Shown: piece by piece, positions 40,631 through 48,054 of the stretch | Layout of the letters: each line of letters begins with the position of its first letter | Numbering within the stretch: the first letter of the stretch is position 1 | IMG/VR virus record: IMGVR_UViG_3300050033_000335 | Coordinates: 1 to 62,758 of that record | DNA: 62,758 nucleotides | Source of the DNA: a virus | Reading direction: 5' to 3' (one strand) | Notes under the pieces: model-generated | Database searches by the model: none | What the model was told of the DNA's origin: nothing | What the model saw: the letters and a program-made list of their open reading frames with translations, nothing else | Program-made: the position numbers and the translations under genes

Positions 40631-40795
40631 ATGGACTATTTGAAGAGGTTTGATCCGATAGAAATAATATTTGCATTTGCAATATGCGCCGCGGGGGTGT
40701 GTGCGACAATAAATGGGGATCAGAGTACAATCAGTTTTTGCTTAGGAGCGGCGGCCACCTATATTAAAGGCAAAACAACCTCTGTCCCAAATTAA
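40631..40795 (+). CDS. Putative small holin
   Basis: 54 residues with AGAGGTG upstream of the ATG. Two hydrophobic segments (PIEIIFAFAICAAGVCATI and ISFCLGAAATYI) and a short basic tail, which would fit a small holin that lets the lysin reach the cell wall. The assignment rests on topology and on position right after the lysin. Confidence 0.6.
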   Translation: MDYLKRFDPIEIIFAFAICAAGVCATINGDQSTISFCLGAAATYIKGKTTSVPN

Positions 40796-40798
40796 CCG

Positions 40799-40817
40799 GC
40801 CCTTCGAAGGGGCCTAC
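40799..40817 (+). terminator. GC-rich hairpin between holin and next gene
   Basis: A palindrome GGCCCTTCGAAGGGGCC lies just after the holin stop. It has no U-tract, so it is at best a partial terminator or an mRNA-stabilising structure before the ribosome-binding site AAGGAGAAA. Confidence 0.4.
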
Positions 40818-40830
40818 AAGGAGAAACAAC

Positions 40831-41286
40831 ATGTTTGATTTATTCGCAAAGATTGAAACGGACCTCAACAATTTGAAGACATTCAACAGTAACATCGCTG
40901 CAAAATTAGAGACAGCCTTAACGTCTCATAATAATTTTGTTACCGACATGGAAGCTCTTACCCAGCAGCTTCAGGGGACTGGGCTTCCTGTGCCAATGGT
41001 AGTTAGTACAGCTATAGCTCAATTGGCTAATGCACAGCCCATGTTGGCAGCTTTCGGGCCAAAGATAGCTGGCATTACAGCTGCAATGAATCAGGTTCTT
41101 AGCGATATGGCAGCTCCCTTAGCTCCTGCAGTTGCTCCGGTACTTACTCCGGCAGAACTTGTAGCCGCAGCACCTGCAAGTGCTCTTGGCCCAGCAGCAG
41201 GTGTTCCTGTTGGTGCTTCAGCGACTCCAAGTTCTGCAACTGCTGCAGTTGAAGCAATCTTGATGGGAGCATCAGCGGTAAAGTAG
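40831..41286 (+). CDS. Coiled-coil and Ala/Pro-rich protein
   Basis: 151 residues. Residues 1-50 look like a coiled coil (KIETDLNNLKTFNSNIAAKLETAL). Residues 90-140 are an Ala/Pro/Val linker (PLAPAVAPVLTPAELVAAAPAS) typical of flexible tethers. It ends the lysis/late operon before a strong terminator. It could be a Rz-like or a fibre accessory protein, but no family is recognised. Confidence 0.65.
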   Translation: MFDLFAKIETDLNNLKTFNSNIAAKLETALTSHNNFVTDMEALTQQLQGTGLPVPMVVSTAIAQLANAQPMLAAFGPKIAGITAAMNQVLSDMAAPLAPAVAPVLTPAELVAAAPASALGPAAGVPVGASATPSSATAAVEAILMGASAVK

Positions 41287-41361
41287 CAACGGGGCCTCCA
41301 ATTATTGAAGCGGATGCCCCTATTCCGGCTAGATAATTTCATTTTTATTGTTATTGTTATT

Positions 41362-41404
41362 GCCCCAGGTGTTTTTCTCCTTTTACGCCTGGGGTATTTT
41401 TACC
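41362..41404 (+). terminator. Intrinsic terminator, end of late region
   Basis: A 9-bp stem with one G-U pair (41363-41371 with 41386-41394) encloses a 14-nt loop (TTTTTCTCCTTTTA) and is followed by TATTTTTACCTTTTT. It closes transcription of the structural/lysis block. Confidence 0.85.
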
Positions 41405-41679
41405 TTTTTAACAGAAACTAAAATACCCTATATAGCAGCCAAATTAAATTAATTACCAAAAACTTTTTGGTAATTATTTATTTTAGAGATATTCTTGTAT
41501 TCTTGTATTCTGGAGGTTAAGAATTAAGCTAAATTCCTTAATAAATAAGGTATTTAGCTATCCCAGTTGCCAAAATACACTAAAGGTAAAGAAATATTTT
41601 GGTATTTATTTAATTCCAGCTCTATATACAGGCATTTTAGAAGGCCGCTTTAGGTTAAATTAAAATAATATCTGAGGGC
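41405..41679 (+). other. AT-rich dyad-rich intergenic region, possible origin
   Basis: There is no convincing gene in 41405-41737. It contains a near-perfect palindrome (41451-41462 with 41464-41475, one-base centre C; AATTACCAAAAA and its complement), a second dyad CCAAAATA/TATTTTGG (41570-41577 with 41595-41602), a CCTTA/TAAGG hairpin, and an 8-bp repeat ATTCTTGT. AT content and inverted repeats between the late and replication halves suggest an origin or a control region for the replication operon. Confidence 0.4.
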
Positions 41680-41707
41680 TTTACTTTTTTCTAAAGGTGT
41701 TTATAAT
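41680..41707 (+). promoter_or_regulatory. Promoter for the replication operon
   Basis: TTTACT (41680-41685), a 16-bp spacer and TATAAT (41702-41707), then AGGATTA (41715-41721) and the ribosome-binding site GGGAGGA. It belongs to the TTTACT/TATAAT family seen at 5932 and 12944. Confidence 0.78.
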
Positions 41708-41737
41708 TGGCTTTAGGATTAAAGGGAGGATTTAAAA

Positions 41738-41902
41738 ATGCTTACCGATATGATTTGGCGTTGGCTGTTTACTCCTAAACCATGTGGTTGTACATTTTGG
41801 TTAGCATGTGATGCCCACAGCCGAATACTCTCAGAAATTGATGAAGATTTAAGGAAAGAAGAGAATAAAAAAGCAGATATCCATGTAAAACTACAATGGT
41901 GA
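41738..41902 (+). CDS. Small Cys/His protein upstream of helicase
   Basis: 54 residues with GGGAGGA upstream. MLTDMIWRWLFTPKPCGCTFWLACDAHS contains three Cys plus His, then an acidic helix (SEIDEDLRKEE). It overlaps the helicase start by 7 nt. Function unknown. Confidence 0.6.
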   Translation: MLTDMIWRWLFTPKPCGCTFWLACDAHSRILSEIDEDLRKEENKKADIHVKLQW

Positions 41903-43539
41903 GTATTACAGATTATAAGCCCAAGACTGCATTCCTTGAGCATCAGGCTGAAGACTTCCTTCTGGCTCGGGATTGGAAGGTCTGTGCAATTACTAGTGAG
42001 ATGGGTACAGGAAAGAGTAAGCAGATCATCGATAATGCAGCCTGGCTCTTTCTCCGGGGTAATATTACCTCACTTCTAATAATCGCCCCTAATGGCCCTC
42101 ACCGCGCATGGTGTGAAGATCAGATTCCAGAACATATGCCCGAATATATCCCAGTAAGGGTAGCTTATTGGGCCGCCTCTCCAAATAAAGTGGAGAAAAA
42201 AGCATTAGACACTACAGAAAAAATAGTATTCTCTGGTCTGGATATTCTAAGCATGAACATACAGGCTATAGCTACTAAGAGAGGATTTGAGTTTGCTCAG
42301 AAGTTCCTTAGAAACAGTGGCGCTTGTATGATGGTAGTGGACGAATCCTCCGGAATTAAGAACCCATCGGCTATTTGTACTAAAAATATCTTAAAGTTAG
42401 TGCCCCTTACAAAATATAGACGTATTCTTAATGGCACACCTGTTAGCAATGGCGGTCCTAATGATCTATGGGCACAGTATGGATTTTTGGATTTTAATAT
42501 CATAGGCCACTCTAGTTTTATTACTTTTAAGGCTAGATATACTCAATTAATTGATGTAGCTTTAGTACTTGCTATGGGTAAATTTTCCCCTTCCCATGAA
42601 ATTAGGCAGGCTCAACAAATTCAAAGAATTATTCATAAGACGCCTAGAGCTGCATTTGCTCAGTTTGAATTAAAGGATGAAAATGGGCGTCCTCAGTATC
42701 AACGACTAGAGGAGTTAAGGAGTAAGGTTGTCCCTTATACTATTCGCCGTACTAAGGCTGAGTGCCTAGACCTTCCGGAAAAGCTCTATGTGAAACGATA
42801 TGTAGAGTTGAGTACAAAACAGAGAAGGATCTATGATCAGCTTAAAAAAGGCATATTGGTTGAATGTGATGGGCATGTAATGTCAGCGCCTATGGCTGTA
42901 ACTAAGTTAATTCGATTACAGCAGGTTACTGGAGGATTTTTTGTACCGGATCTTATGTCGGTTAATGATTCATGGTCTGAACCAGGATTGTTTCATGATG
43001 ATGATTTTACTCCGGTTACTGGTTATTCCTGTATAGATCGATTACCTCAACCTATAGATGAAATAAACCCCAGGATTGAATGTCTTATGGATCTACTAGA
43101 AGAAACTTCTGGAAAGGTAATTATTTGGGCTAGGTTCAGAGCTGAAATAGCCCAGATTGTAAAGAGAATAAAAGATGTATACGGTGAGGAGTCGGTTGTT
43201 GAGTATCATGGTGGGGTGGACAACACCGAAAGGCAGAATTCAGTTAAGGCTTTCCAAACTAATTCTACCGTCAAATATTTTGTGGGACACGTACAGGCTG
43301 GCCGTTTTTTTCTTACTTTAACTGCTGCACAAACTGTGGTATATTTTAGTAACAACTTTTCACTCCTCGACCGAAATCAGTCTGAAGATCGGGCGCATAG
43401 GATCGGGCAAAGGAATCCTGTAACCTATGTGGATTTAGTAGCACTTAATACATTAGATGTAAAGATTATCGGGATGCTTAGGGGTATGCAGGATGTAGCT
43501 AGTATGATTACGGGGGAAAATATTAGGGAGTGGATTTAA
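41896..43539 (+). CDS. SNF2/RAD54-type helicase
   Basis: 547 residues, superfamily 2 (SNF2) ATPase that translocates on duplex DNA. Walker A is SEMGTGKS (about 34-41, K40). The DEAH-box position reads VVDESSGIKN (D149). Later motifs include LNGTPVSNG, IIWARFRAE and DRAHRIGQRNPVTYVDLV (motif VI). It probably serves DNA replication or repair, as similar SNF2 proteins are common beside phage primases. An alternative start is GTG 41899. Confidence 0.88.
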   Translation: MVSITDYKPKTAFLEHQAEDFLLARDWKVCAITSEMGTGKSKQIIDNAAWLFLRGNITSLLIIAPNGPHRAWCEDQIPEHMPEYIPVRVAYWAASPNKVEKKALDTTEKIVFSGLDILSMNIQAIATKRGFEFAQKFLRNSGACMMVVDESSGIKNPSAICTKNILKLVPLTKYRRILNGTPVSNGGPNDLWAQYGFLDFNIIGHSSFITFKARYTQLIDVALVLAMGKFSPSHEIRQAQQIQRIIHKTPRAAFAQFELKDENGRPQYQRLEELRSKVVPYTIRRTKAECLDLPEKLYVKRYVELSTKQRRIYDQLKKGILVECDGHVMSAPMAVTKLIRLQQVTGGFFVPDLMSVNDSWSEPGLFHDDDFTPVTGYSCIDRLPQPIDEINPRIECLMDLLEETSGKVIIWARFRAEIAQIVKRIKDVYGEESVVEYHGGVDNTERQNSVKAFQTNSTVKYFVGHVQAGRFFLTLTAAQTVVYFSNNFSLLDRNQSEDRAHRIGQRNPVTYVDLVALNTLDVKIIGMLRGMQDVASMITGENIREWI

Positions 43540-43676
43540 TGAATATAGTGAAACGACCGAGATGTTTTAGATCTAAACCGAATTATATAGAACAGACTGA
43601 AAATGATTGTTACGAATGTATATACGGGGAAGAATGTCTAGGAATAGGAGATTTGTTGACTCCTAAAGAAAAATAA
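43539..43676 (+). CDS. Small Cys-rich protein
   Basis: 45 residues whose ATG overlaps the helicase TAA (TAATG). It contains CFRSKP and CYECIYGEEC (four Cys), which could bind zinc. It ends just before the promoter at 43680. Function unknown. Confidence 0.5.
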   Translation: MNIVKRPRCFRSKPNYIEQTENDCYECIYGEECLGIGDLLTPKEK

Positions 43677-43679
43677 CTA

Positions 43680-43707
43680 TATACTTTTTATTTTTAGTGT
43701 ATATAAT
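43680..43707 (+). promoter_or_regulatory. Promoter with AGGATTA leader motif
   Basis: TATACT (43680-43685), a 16-bp spacer and TATAAT (43702-43707), then AGGATTA at 43719-43725. It drives the operon starting at 43743. Confidence 0.7.
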
Positions 43708-43742
43708 GAAATAGCTAAAGGATTACAGGGAGAATATAAAAT

Positions 43743-44114
43743 ATGGGTGAAAAGAAGAGTGGCCGAGTTTTTATTCCTCAAGAACCAATGCGGAAAATAG
43801 ATGGCCGCATGGTCTCTATTATGAATTTTAATAATGCTAGAAAATTTGGTGAGCCAATAATTCTTTGCCAGACAGGGCCAGCTGCATTAAATACCATGCC
43901 AACTACCTGGGGGCTAAAGGATGCACTAAGAGATTTTTGTGACGAAGATTATTTAATTTGTGTAGGCGATCCTACTTTAATTGGAATGTCATCTGCAGTA
44001 GCTAGTAATGCCAATAGGGGAAAGATAAATTATTTGAAGTGGGATAATGAATTGCGGATGTACATAGTTGTTAATTTTGACCTGTTCCAGAAGTTAAACC
44101 AATTGGAGGGTTAA
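43743..44114 (+). CDS. Conserved phage protein, unknown function
   Basis: 123 residues. The pattern DGRMVSIMNFNNARKFGEPIIL, then DALRDFCDEDYLICVGDPTLIGMSSAVASNANRGKINYLKW, belongs to a protein commonly found next to phage replication genes. The role is not known to me. AGGGAGAATATAAAAT precedes the ATG. Confidence 0.7.
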   Translation: MGEKKSGRVFIPQEPMRKIDGRMVSIMNFNNARKFGEPIILCQTGPAALNTMPTTWGLKDALRDFCDEDYLICVGDPTLIGMSSAVASNANRGKINYLKWDNELRMYIVVNFDLFQKLNQLEG

Positions 44115-44117
44115 AGC

Positions 44118-44837
44118 ATGTCTAAAAAGGATTTACTATTAGATGAGATTATGGGAACAATTGAGGAAGAAAATGTTGAACCAAGTAATCTAAAGAATGA
44201 GGGACTTCAGCAGGTGGCAGAACTTGCAAAAAGACAACTTAACCTACTGGGAACTACTTTCGAGGGTGAGCAAATTACTAAAGTTCCCAGTCAATCTGCT
44301 ATTGGCGATTTAATGAAATGGGCTAAAGAACAGGGAGTTGGCTCAATAGATCCTGAACTGTTTAATAAGGACTTGTCTATTTCAGACTTAGCTGGAATGA
44401 TCTTATACCGAATCCAGGAATTACGGACTCTTTCTGAAGTAACTATTCCGGAATTAATGGCCTCGCTTGGTGGTATGTCTGAATTTAAACTCGCTTCTGG
44501 ATTTGTAGTCAAGGTACAGCCTGATCTTACTGCGGCAATCAAGAAGGGTAGTGAGGATGACGCAGCAGATTGGCTTTCATCTAAAGGCTTCGGTGATATT
44601 GTTAAGGATGAATTAAGTATAACGCTGGGAAAAGAGGATAAGAAGATGGCTATAGAATTTAAGAATTTAGCCACTATACTTGGTATCCCTATTTCAGAGA
44701 AGATAGGCGTACACTGGGCTACTCTTAAAGCATTAGTAAAGGAACAACAGGGCCGAGGGGTTGAATTTCCGGAAGAGTGCTTTCAGATTTACAATTATAA
44801 TAAAACAGAGATTAAACCTGCGGGGAAAAAGAAATGA
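44118..44837 (+). CDS. Conserved phage replication-region protein
   Basis: 239 residues. It has an acidic N-terminal helical region and a central YRIQELRTLSEVTIPELMASLG. The middle part resembles phage proteins encoded beside primase/helicase genes. No enzyme motif is seen; DNA recombination or clamp accessory are only guesses. Its stop overlaps the next ATG (ATGA). Confidence 0.65.
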   Translation: MSKKDLLLDEIMGTIEEENVEPSNLKNEGLQQVAELAKRQLNLLGTTFEGEQITKVPSQSAIGDLMKWAKEQGVGSIDPELFNKDLSISDLAGMILYRIQELRTLSEVTIPELMASLGGMSEFKLASGFVVKVQPDLTAAIKKGSEDDAADWLSSKGFGDIVKDELSITLGKEDKKMAIEFKNLATILGIPISEKIGVHWATLKALVKEQQGRGVEFPEECFQIYNYNKTEIKPAGKKK

Positions 44838-45001
44838 CTAAATATTTTTGTGATAGATGCCAGAAGGAAGTTAACAGTAAAAAATTGCTTTTAATACCGG
44901 ATTCTGACTTTTCATATCCAAGTGGAAGTAATAAAGTTGCATGGGAGCTATGTAAAGAATGCTTAGAAAGTTTTGAAGTATGGGTAAAGATGAATAACTA
45001 A
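44834..45001 (+). CDS. Small zinc-ribbon protein
   Basis: 55 residues: CDRCQKE at the N-terminus and CKECLESF later, a two-pair zinc ribbon. ATG overlaps the previous stop. Not recognised further. Confidence 0.65.
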   Translation: MTKYFCDRCQKEVNSKKLLLIPDSDFSYPSGSNKVAWELCKECLESFEVWVKMNN

Positions 45002-45015
45002 AGGGAGGTGATTCA

Positions 45016-45147
45016 GTGGCAAAGGGTTTTATATTTATCAACTATTATGATACACTTGGGCAATATGTATTTCAAATGGTAATGGAATCCACCTTTTTTC
45101 CGTCGCGGAGGGACGGTCAGTCAATATACCTGCAATTTAGCGCCTAA
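45016..45147 (+). CDS. Small ORF with strong ribosome-binding site
   Basis: 43 residues from GTG 45016, preceded by AAGGGAGGTGATT, the strongest Shine-Dalgarno in the region. The product is aromatic-rich (GFIFINYYDTLGQYVFQM). Ends 14 nt before the next ATG. Unknown. Confidence 0.45.
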   Translation: MAKGFIFINYYDTLGQYVFQMVMESTFFPSRRDGQSIYLQFSA

Positions 45148-45161
45148 CTAAGGAGATAGAA

Positions 45162-45971
45162 ATGGGAAAAGTTGTTAAGGAAGAATCCAAAGCAGTAGCG
45201 ATTAAAGAAGCTGCCTCAGTACCAATGGAAAGCCAGTTGGCAGCTATGATGGAAGAAGATTCCGGAGTAGGTTTCGAGAATGGTACGGCAGCCGATTATG
45301 CTATCCCCTTCCTGCGGGTTATTCAGAAGGGCAGTCCTGAGTGCGATGAGGCAAGTCCAGAATACGATGAGACAATGCGTCCTGGTATGTTCCAGAATAG
45401 CGTTACAGGCAAGCGATATGACGGCAAGAAGGGTGTGCTTTTTGTCCCGGCTATGTATCTCCGGGTGGGAACCAAATGGGCTTCAAATAAGGCTGATGGT
45501 ACCGGATTTAGGGGGCAGATATCTGCAGCGGATCTGGATCGGGTGCTACTTACCTGTGAGCGTGACGAGAAAGGCCACGATATTCTTCCAGATGGGCTTA
45601 TGCTAGTAGATAATCGGCAATGGTTCGGCCTTACTCTTGACGACGAAGAAGTATCCCCTGTATTATTTTCTCTTAAAGCCACCCAGATTAAGAAGTCAAA
45701 GAAATGGTATGCTTTTGCCAACGGACTTCGGCACAATGGCAAACCTACACCACTATATTCCCAAGTCTACCGTATTACTACTGTCCCGGAAAAGAATGAC
45801 CAAGGCGGCTGGATGGGTGTTACAATTACCCATGAAGGTACTGTGCCAAATGTGGAAGTAGCTCTTGAAGCTAAGAACTTCCGGGGGATGATCCTCAGCG
45901 GCGCGGTCAAGCCTGTCGAGCCTGATATTGAAGAATCTACCGGTGCCGAACCCTTTAACAATCAATTTTAG
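45162..45971 (+). CDS. Putative ssDNA-binding-like protein
   Basis: 269 residues. Patterns YAIPFLRVIQKGSPECDEASP and PGMFQNSVTGKRYDGKKGVLFVPAMYLR occur in a phage family found beside primases and polymerases. The acidic C-terminus (EPDIEESTGAEPFNNQF) resembles SSB tails that recruit other replication proteins. Coding sequence is GC-richer than its neighbours. The ssDNA-binding role is a guess based on position and tail. Confidence 0.5.
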   Translation: MGKVVKEESKAVAIKEAASVPMESQLAAMMEEDSGVGFENGTAADYAIPFLRVIQKGSPECDEASPEYDETMRPGMFQNSVTGKRYDGKKGVLFVPAMYLRVGTKWASNKADGTGFRGQISAADLDRVLLTCERDEKGHDILPDGLMLVDNRQWFGLTLDDEEVSPVLFSLKATQIKKSKKWYAFANGLRHNGKPTPLYSQVYRITTVPEKNDQGGWMGVTITHEGTVPNVEVALEAKNFRGMILSGAVKPVEPDIEESTGAEPFNNQF

Positions 45972-45974
45972 TAG

Positions 45975-46040
45975 GGTCGATTTCAATGCCCTAGCTCCGA
46001 AGCGAATCGACCTTCGACAACTAGGGGCTAGGGCTTTTTT
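45975..46040 (+). terminator. Terminator with interlaced alternative stem
   Basis: Stem B, an 11-bp pair (45988-45998 with 46024-46034), ends in TTTTTT and is an intrinsic terminator; a small inner stem CGAAG/CTTCG fits in its loop. A second perfect 8-bp stem A (45975-45982 with 46005-46012) crosses it, so A and B would either exclude each other or form a pseudoknot. This suggests regulated termination after the ssDNA-binding-like gene. Confidence 0.75.
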
Positions 46041-46052
46041 GAGGAGATTATA

Positions 46053-46322
46053 ATGCGTAAAATTCAAGATGTCTCCACTGAGGTACTTCAGGACCAGCTT
46101 CAAGCATTAAATAGTGAAGATCTTGATCTAAATATATGTAGTGTAGATACTGTAGATACTACTTCTTGCAATGGTCCTGGAGAGCAGCTGCAATTTTGTT
46201 ATAATTGCTCGTATGTCTGGTTTGAAGGAGATGTATGTCGATTAGATATAACAGAAGAACAGCGGCTGAAGTGGATTGACGGAATAACTGAGGAATTGGC
46301 GACTAGACGCATTGTTTCATGA
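46053..46322 (+). CDS. Small Cys-containing protein
   Basis: 89 residues after GAGGAGATTATA. An acidic, coiled N-terminus (LQDQLQALNSEDLDLNI) precedes CYNCSYVWFEGDVC and an LDITEEQRLKWID helix. It overlaps the primase ATG by 4 nt. Function unknown. Confidence 0.65.
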   Translation: MRKIQDVSTEVLQDQLQALNSEDLDLNICSVDTVDTTSCNGPGEQLQFCYNCSYVWFEGDVCRLDITEEQRLKWIDGITEELATRRIVS

Positions 46323-47920
46323 GTCTCGGCGAAAGATTTCATACATTATTCATGGGGCTTGAAAAGTCTCATGGAACCTATAAAGTCGATGACTCAAAGA
46401 AGCCAGCTGGCGATAAGGTAAAAGGGAAAGCTCTTACTGTTCATGCATCAGTTACAAATGCGTTATGGGATAGGCATCTGGCTGGAGAGATTGGTATTGG
46501 GATTATTCCCATTCGAGAGGATGGGACTTGTCTTTGGGGAGCTATAGATGTAGATGATTATACTACTGATCATATAGAATTAGGGCAAAGAATTAAAAAT
46601 ATTGGGGCGCCGCTATTAGTATGCCGAACTAAAAGCGGTGGCGCTCATATGTATATGTTTTTCTCTGAGCCTATTCCCGGAACCTTACTTAGGGATAAAT
46701 TAAGAGAATGTTCAGTAGCTCTTGGGGTATGGAAAAAAGAACTAGAGATTTTTCCTAAACAAAAAGCATTAGAAACGGATGCTACTGGTAATTGGATTAA
46801 TATGCCTTACCAGCATGCAGATTTTACTACAAGGTATTGCATTCATAATGAAAAACCTCTTGCAGCTGAAGAATTCTTAACTCTGGCTGAATCTTATAAA
46901 GTTAACCTTCAATTTATTCAATCTTTTATACCTAAACTTGCTAAGAATGATGATAATCTTGATGATGAATGGAGTGAGGCACCGCCTTGTCTGGAATACT
47001 TAGTTAAAAACGGCTTCCCGGAAGGGTCTAAAAACAATGCTCTTTTATCCTTAGCTGTGTATGCCCGAAAACGATATGAAGATTGGAAGACTAAAGTTTC
47101 AGAATATAATACGGCATGGATGAGAGGTAGTTTTGAAGAAGTAGCAGGTATTATTAAAAGTATCGGGAAAAAAGAATATAGATATAAATGCGGGGATGTA
47201 CCGCTTTGGGAACATTGTAATAAAGAGCAATGTAAACGGCGTAGATTTGGAATTGGAGAAACAAGAGGAGTAGGCCGACCATCTGCAAGTGCAGCTGATA
47301 AAGACGCAATACTCTGTGTATTAGAGGAAGTGGATCGGCCGATAAGAGTATATCGTCCGCCTGATGGCAGTAGCGATGAGCCTCAATGGATTTTTCCCAT
47401 GTCCAATGGGCATCAACTGGATGTAACTCTGGATATGATATTAGATCAAGGGCGATTTTTACGAGAATATACCAAGCGATTTGAGCGAGTACGGCTCCCA
47501 GTTCCGGCACCTAAATGGCAGATCCTAGCGAATGAGCTTATGGCTGAAGCTGAGGTAATGGAATTACCAGCGGATGCTGGTCCGGAAGGGCAATTAATGT
47601 TACATTTAGAAGCATTCTGCCTAGGGAAAGTTACCGGCCTGGATAAAGATGAGATTACACTTGGTCATCCATGGACAGATCCAGATGGAATAACTTGGTT
47701 TAGGAGCAAAGACTTTCTTAAATACCTTAATCAAGAGCGATTTAAAGCATTTAAATTAAATGAATTATATGCAATCTTTAGGAAGCATGGGGGTAAGAAT
47801 GACAAATTTATGATTAAAAAGAAATGCTGGGGTGTATGGGGATTCCCTGAGTTTCAACATCAGACTGAGGATTTTGCTTCAATAGTAATTCCCTTAAAGG
47901 ATGAAGAAGAGAGGTTTTAA
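46319..47920 (+). CDS. Archaeo-eukaryotic-type primase (TOTE/PrimPol-like)
   Basis: 533 residues. Synthesises primers for replication. AEP catalytic motifs are visible: CLWGAIDVDDY with D77/D79, SGGAHMYMFF with H110, and later EIFPKQKAL. The segment from about 75-170 matches the primase of TOTE-type systems and many phage replicons. The C-terminal half has a Cys cluster (CGDVPLWEHCNKEQCKRRRFG) and a regulatory-type domain. It starts by ATGA overlap and is followed by the UvrD-like helicase. Confidence 0.82.
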   Translation: MSLGERFHTLFMGLEKSHGTYKVDDSKKPAGDKVKGKALTVHASVTNALWDRHLAGEIGIGIIPIREDGTCLWGAIDVDDYTTDHIELGQRIKNIGAPLLVCRTKSGGAHMYMFFSEPIPGTLLRDKLRECSVALGVWKKELEIFPKQKALETDATGNWINMPYQHADFTTRYCIHNEKPLAAEEFLTLAESYKVNLQFIQSFIPKLAKNDDNLDDEWSEAPPCLEYLVKNGFPEGSKNNALLSLAVYARKRYEDWKTKVSEYNTAWMRGSFEEVAGIIKSIGKKEYRYKCGDVPLWEHCNKEQCKRRRFGIGETRGVGRPSASAADKDAILCVLEEVDRPIRVYRPPDGSSDEPQWIFPMSNGHQLDVTLDMILDQGRFLREYTKRFERVRLPVPAPKWQILANELMAEAEVMELPADAGPEGQLMLHLEAFCLGKVTGLDKDEITLGHPWTDPDGITWFRSKDFLKYLNQERFKAFKLNELYAIFRKHGGKNDKFMIKKKCWGVWGFPEFQHQTEDFASIVIPLKDEEERF

Positions 47921-47924
47921 GAAA

Positions 47925-48023
47925 TTGAGATATTTAGTGGTTTATCCATCACATAATAAATATTTTAAGGAGCACGCACGCATTAGGCGCGAGTGTAAAA
48001 TTCGGGGGGCTGAGTATGAATAA
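47925..48023 (+). CDS. Possible 32-residue ORF before helicase
   Basis: TTG 47925 opens a basic 32-residue frame (starts LRYLVVYPSHNKYF, ends IRGAEYE) whose stop overlaps the ATG at 48016 (ATGAATAA). It resembles a coupled leader ORF. No conserved features; low confidence. Confidence 0.25.
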   Translation: MRYLVVYPSHNKYFKEHARIRRECKIRGAEYE

Positions 48024-48054
48024 TCAGACGGTCATACTTGGCCCCCCCGGTTGA
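48016..48054 (+). pseudogene. Separated N-terminus of UvrD-like helicase
   Basis: ATG 48016 encodes MNNQTVILGPPG and then stops (TGA 48052). ILGPPG is the first half of a Walker A motif, while the second half (STGKS) is in the next frame at 48051. This is the true start of the following helicase, interrupted by a frameshift of unknown origin. Confidence 0.65.

Noticed and set aside
46319-47920. TOTE conflict-system (defence) locus
   Set aside because: The primase resembles the TOTE type, but the full TOTE helicase/nuclease layout is absent and all neighbours are phage replication genes.
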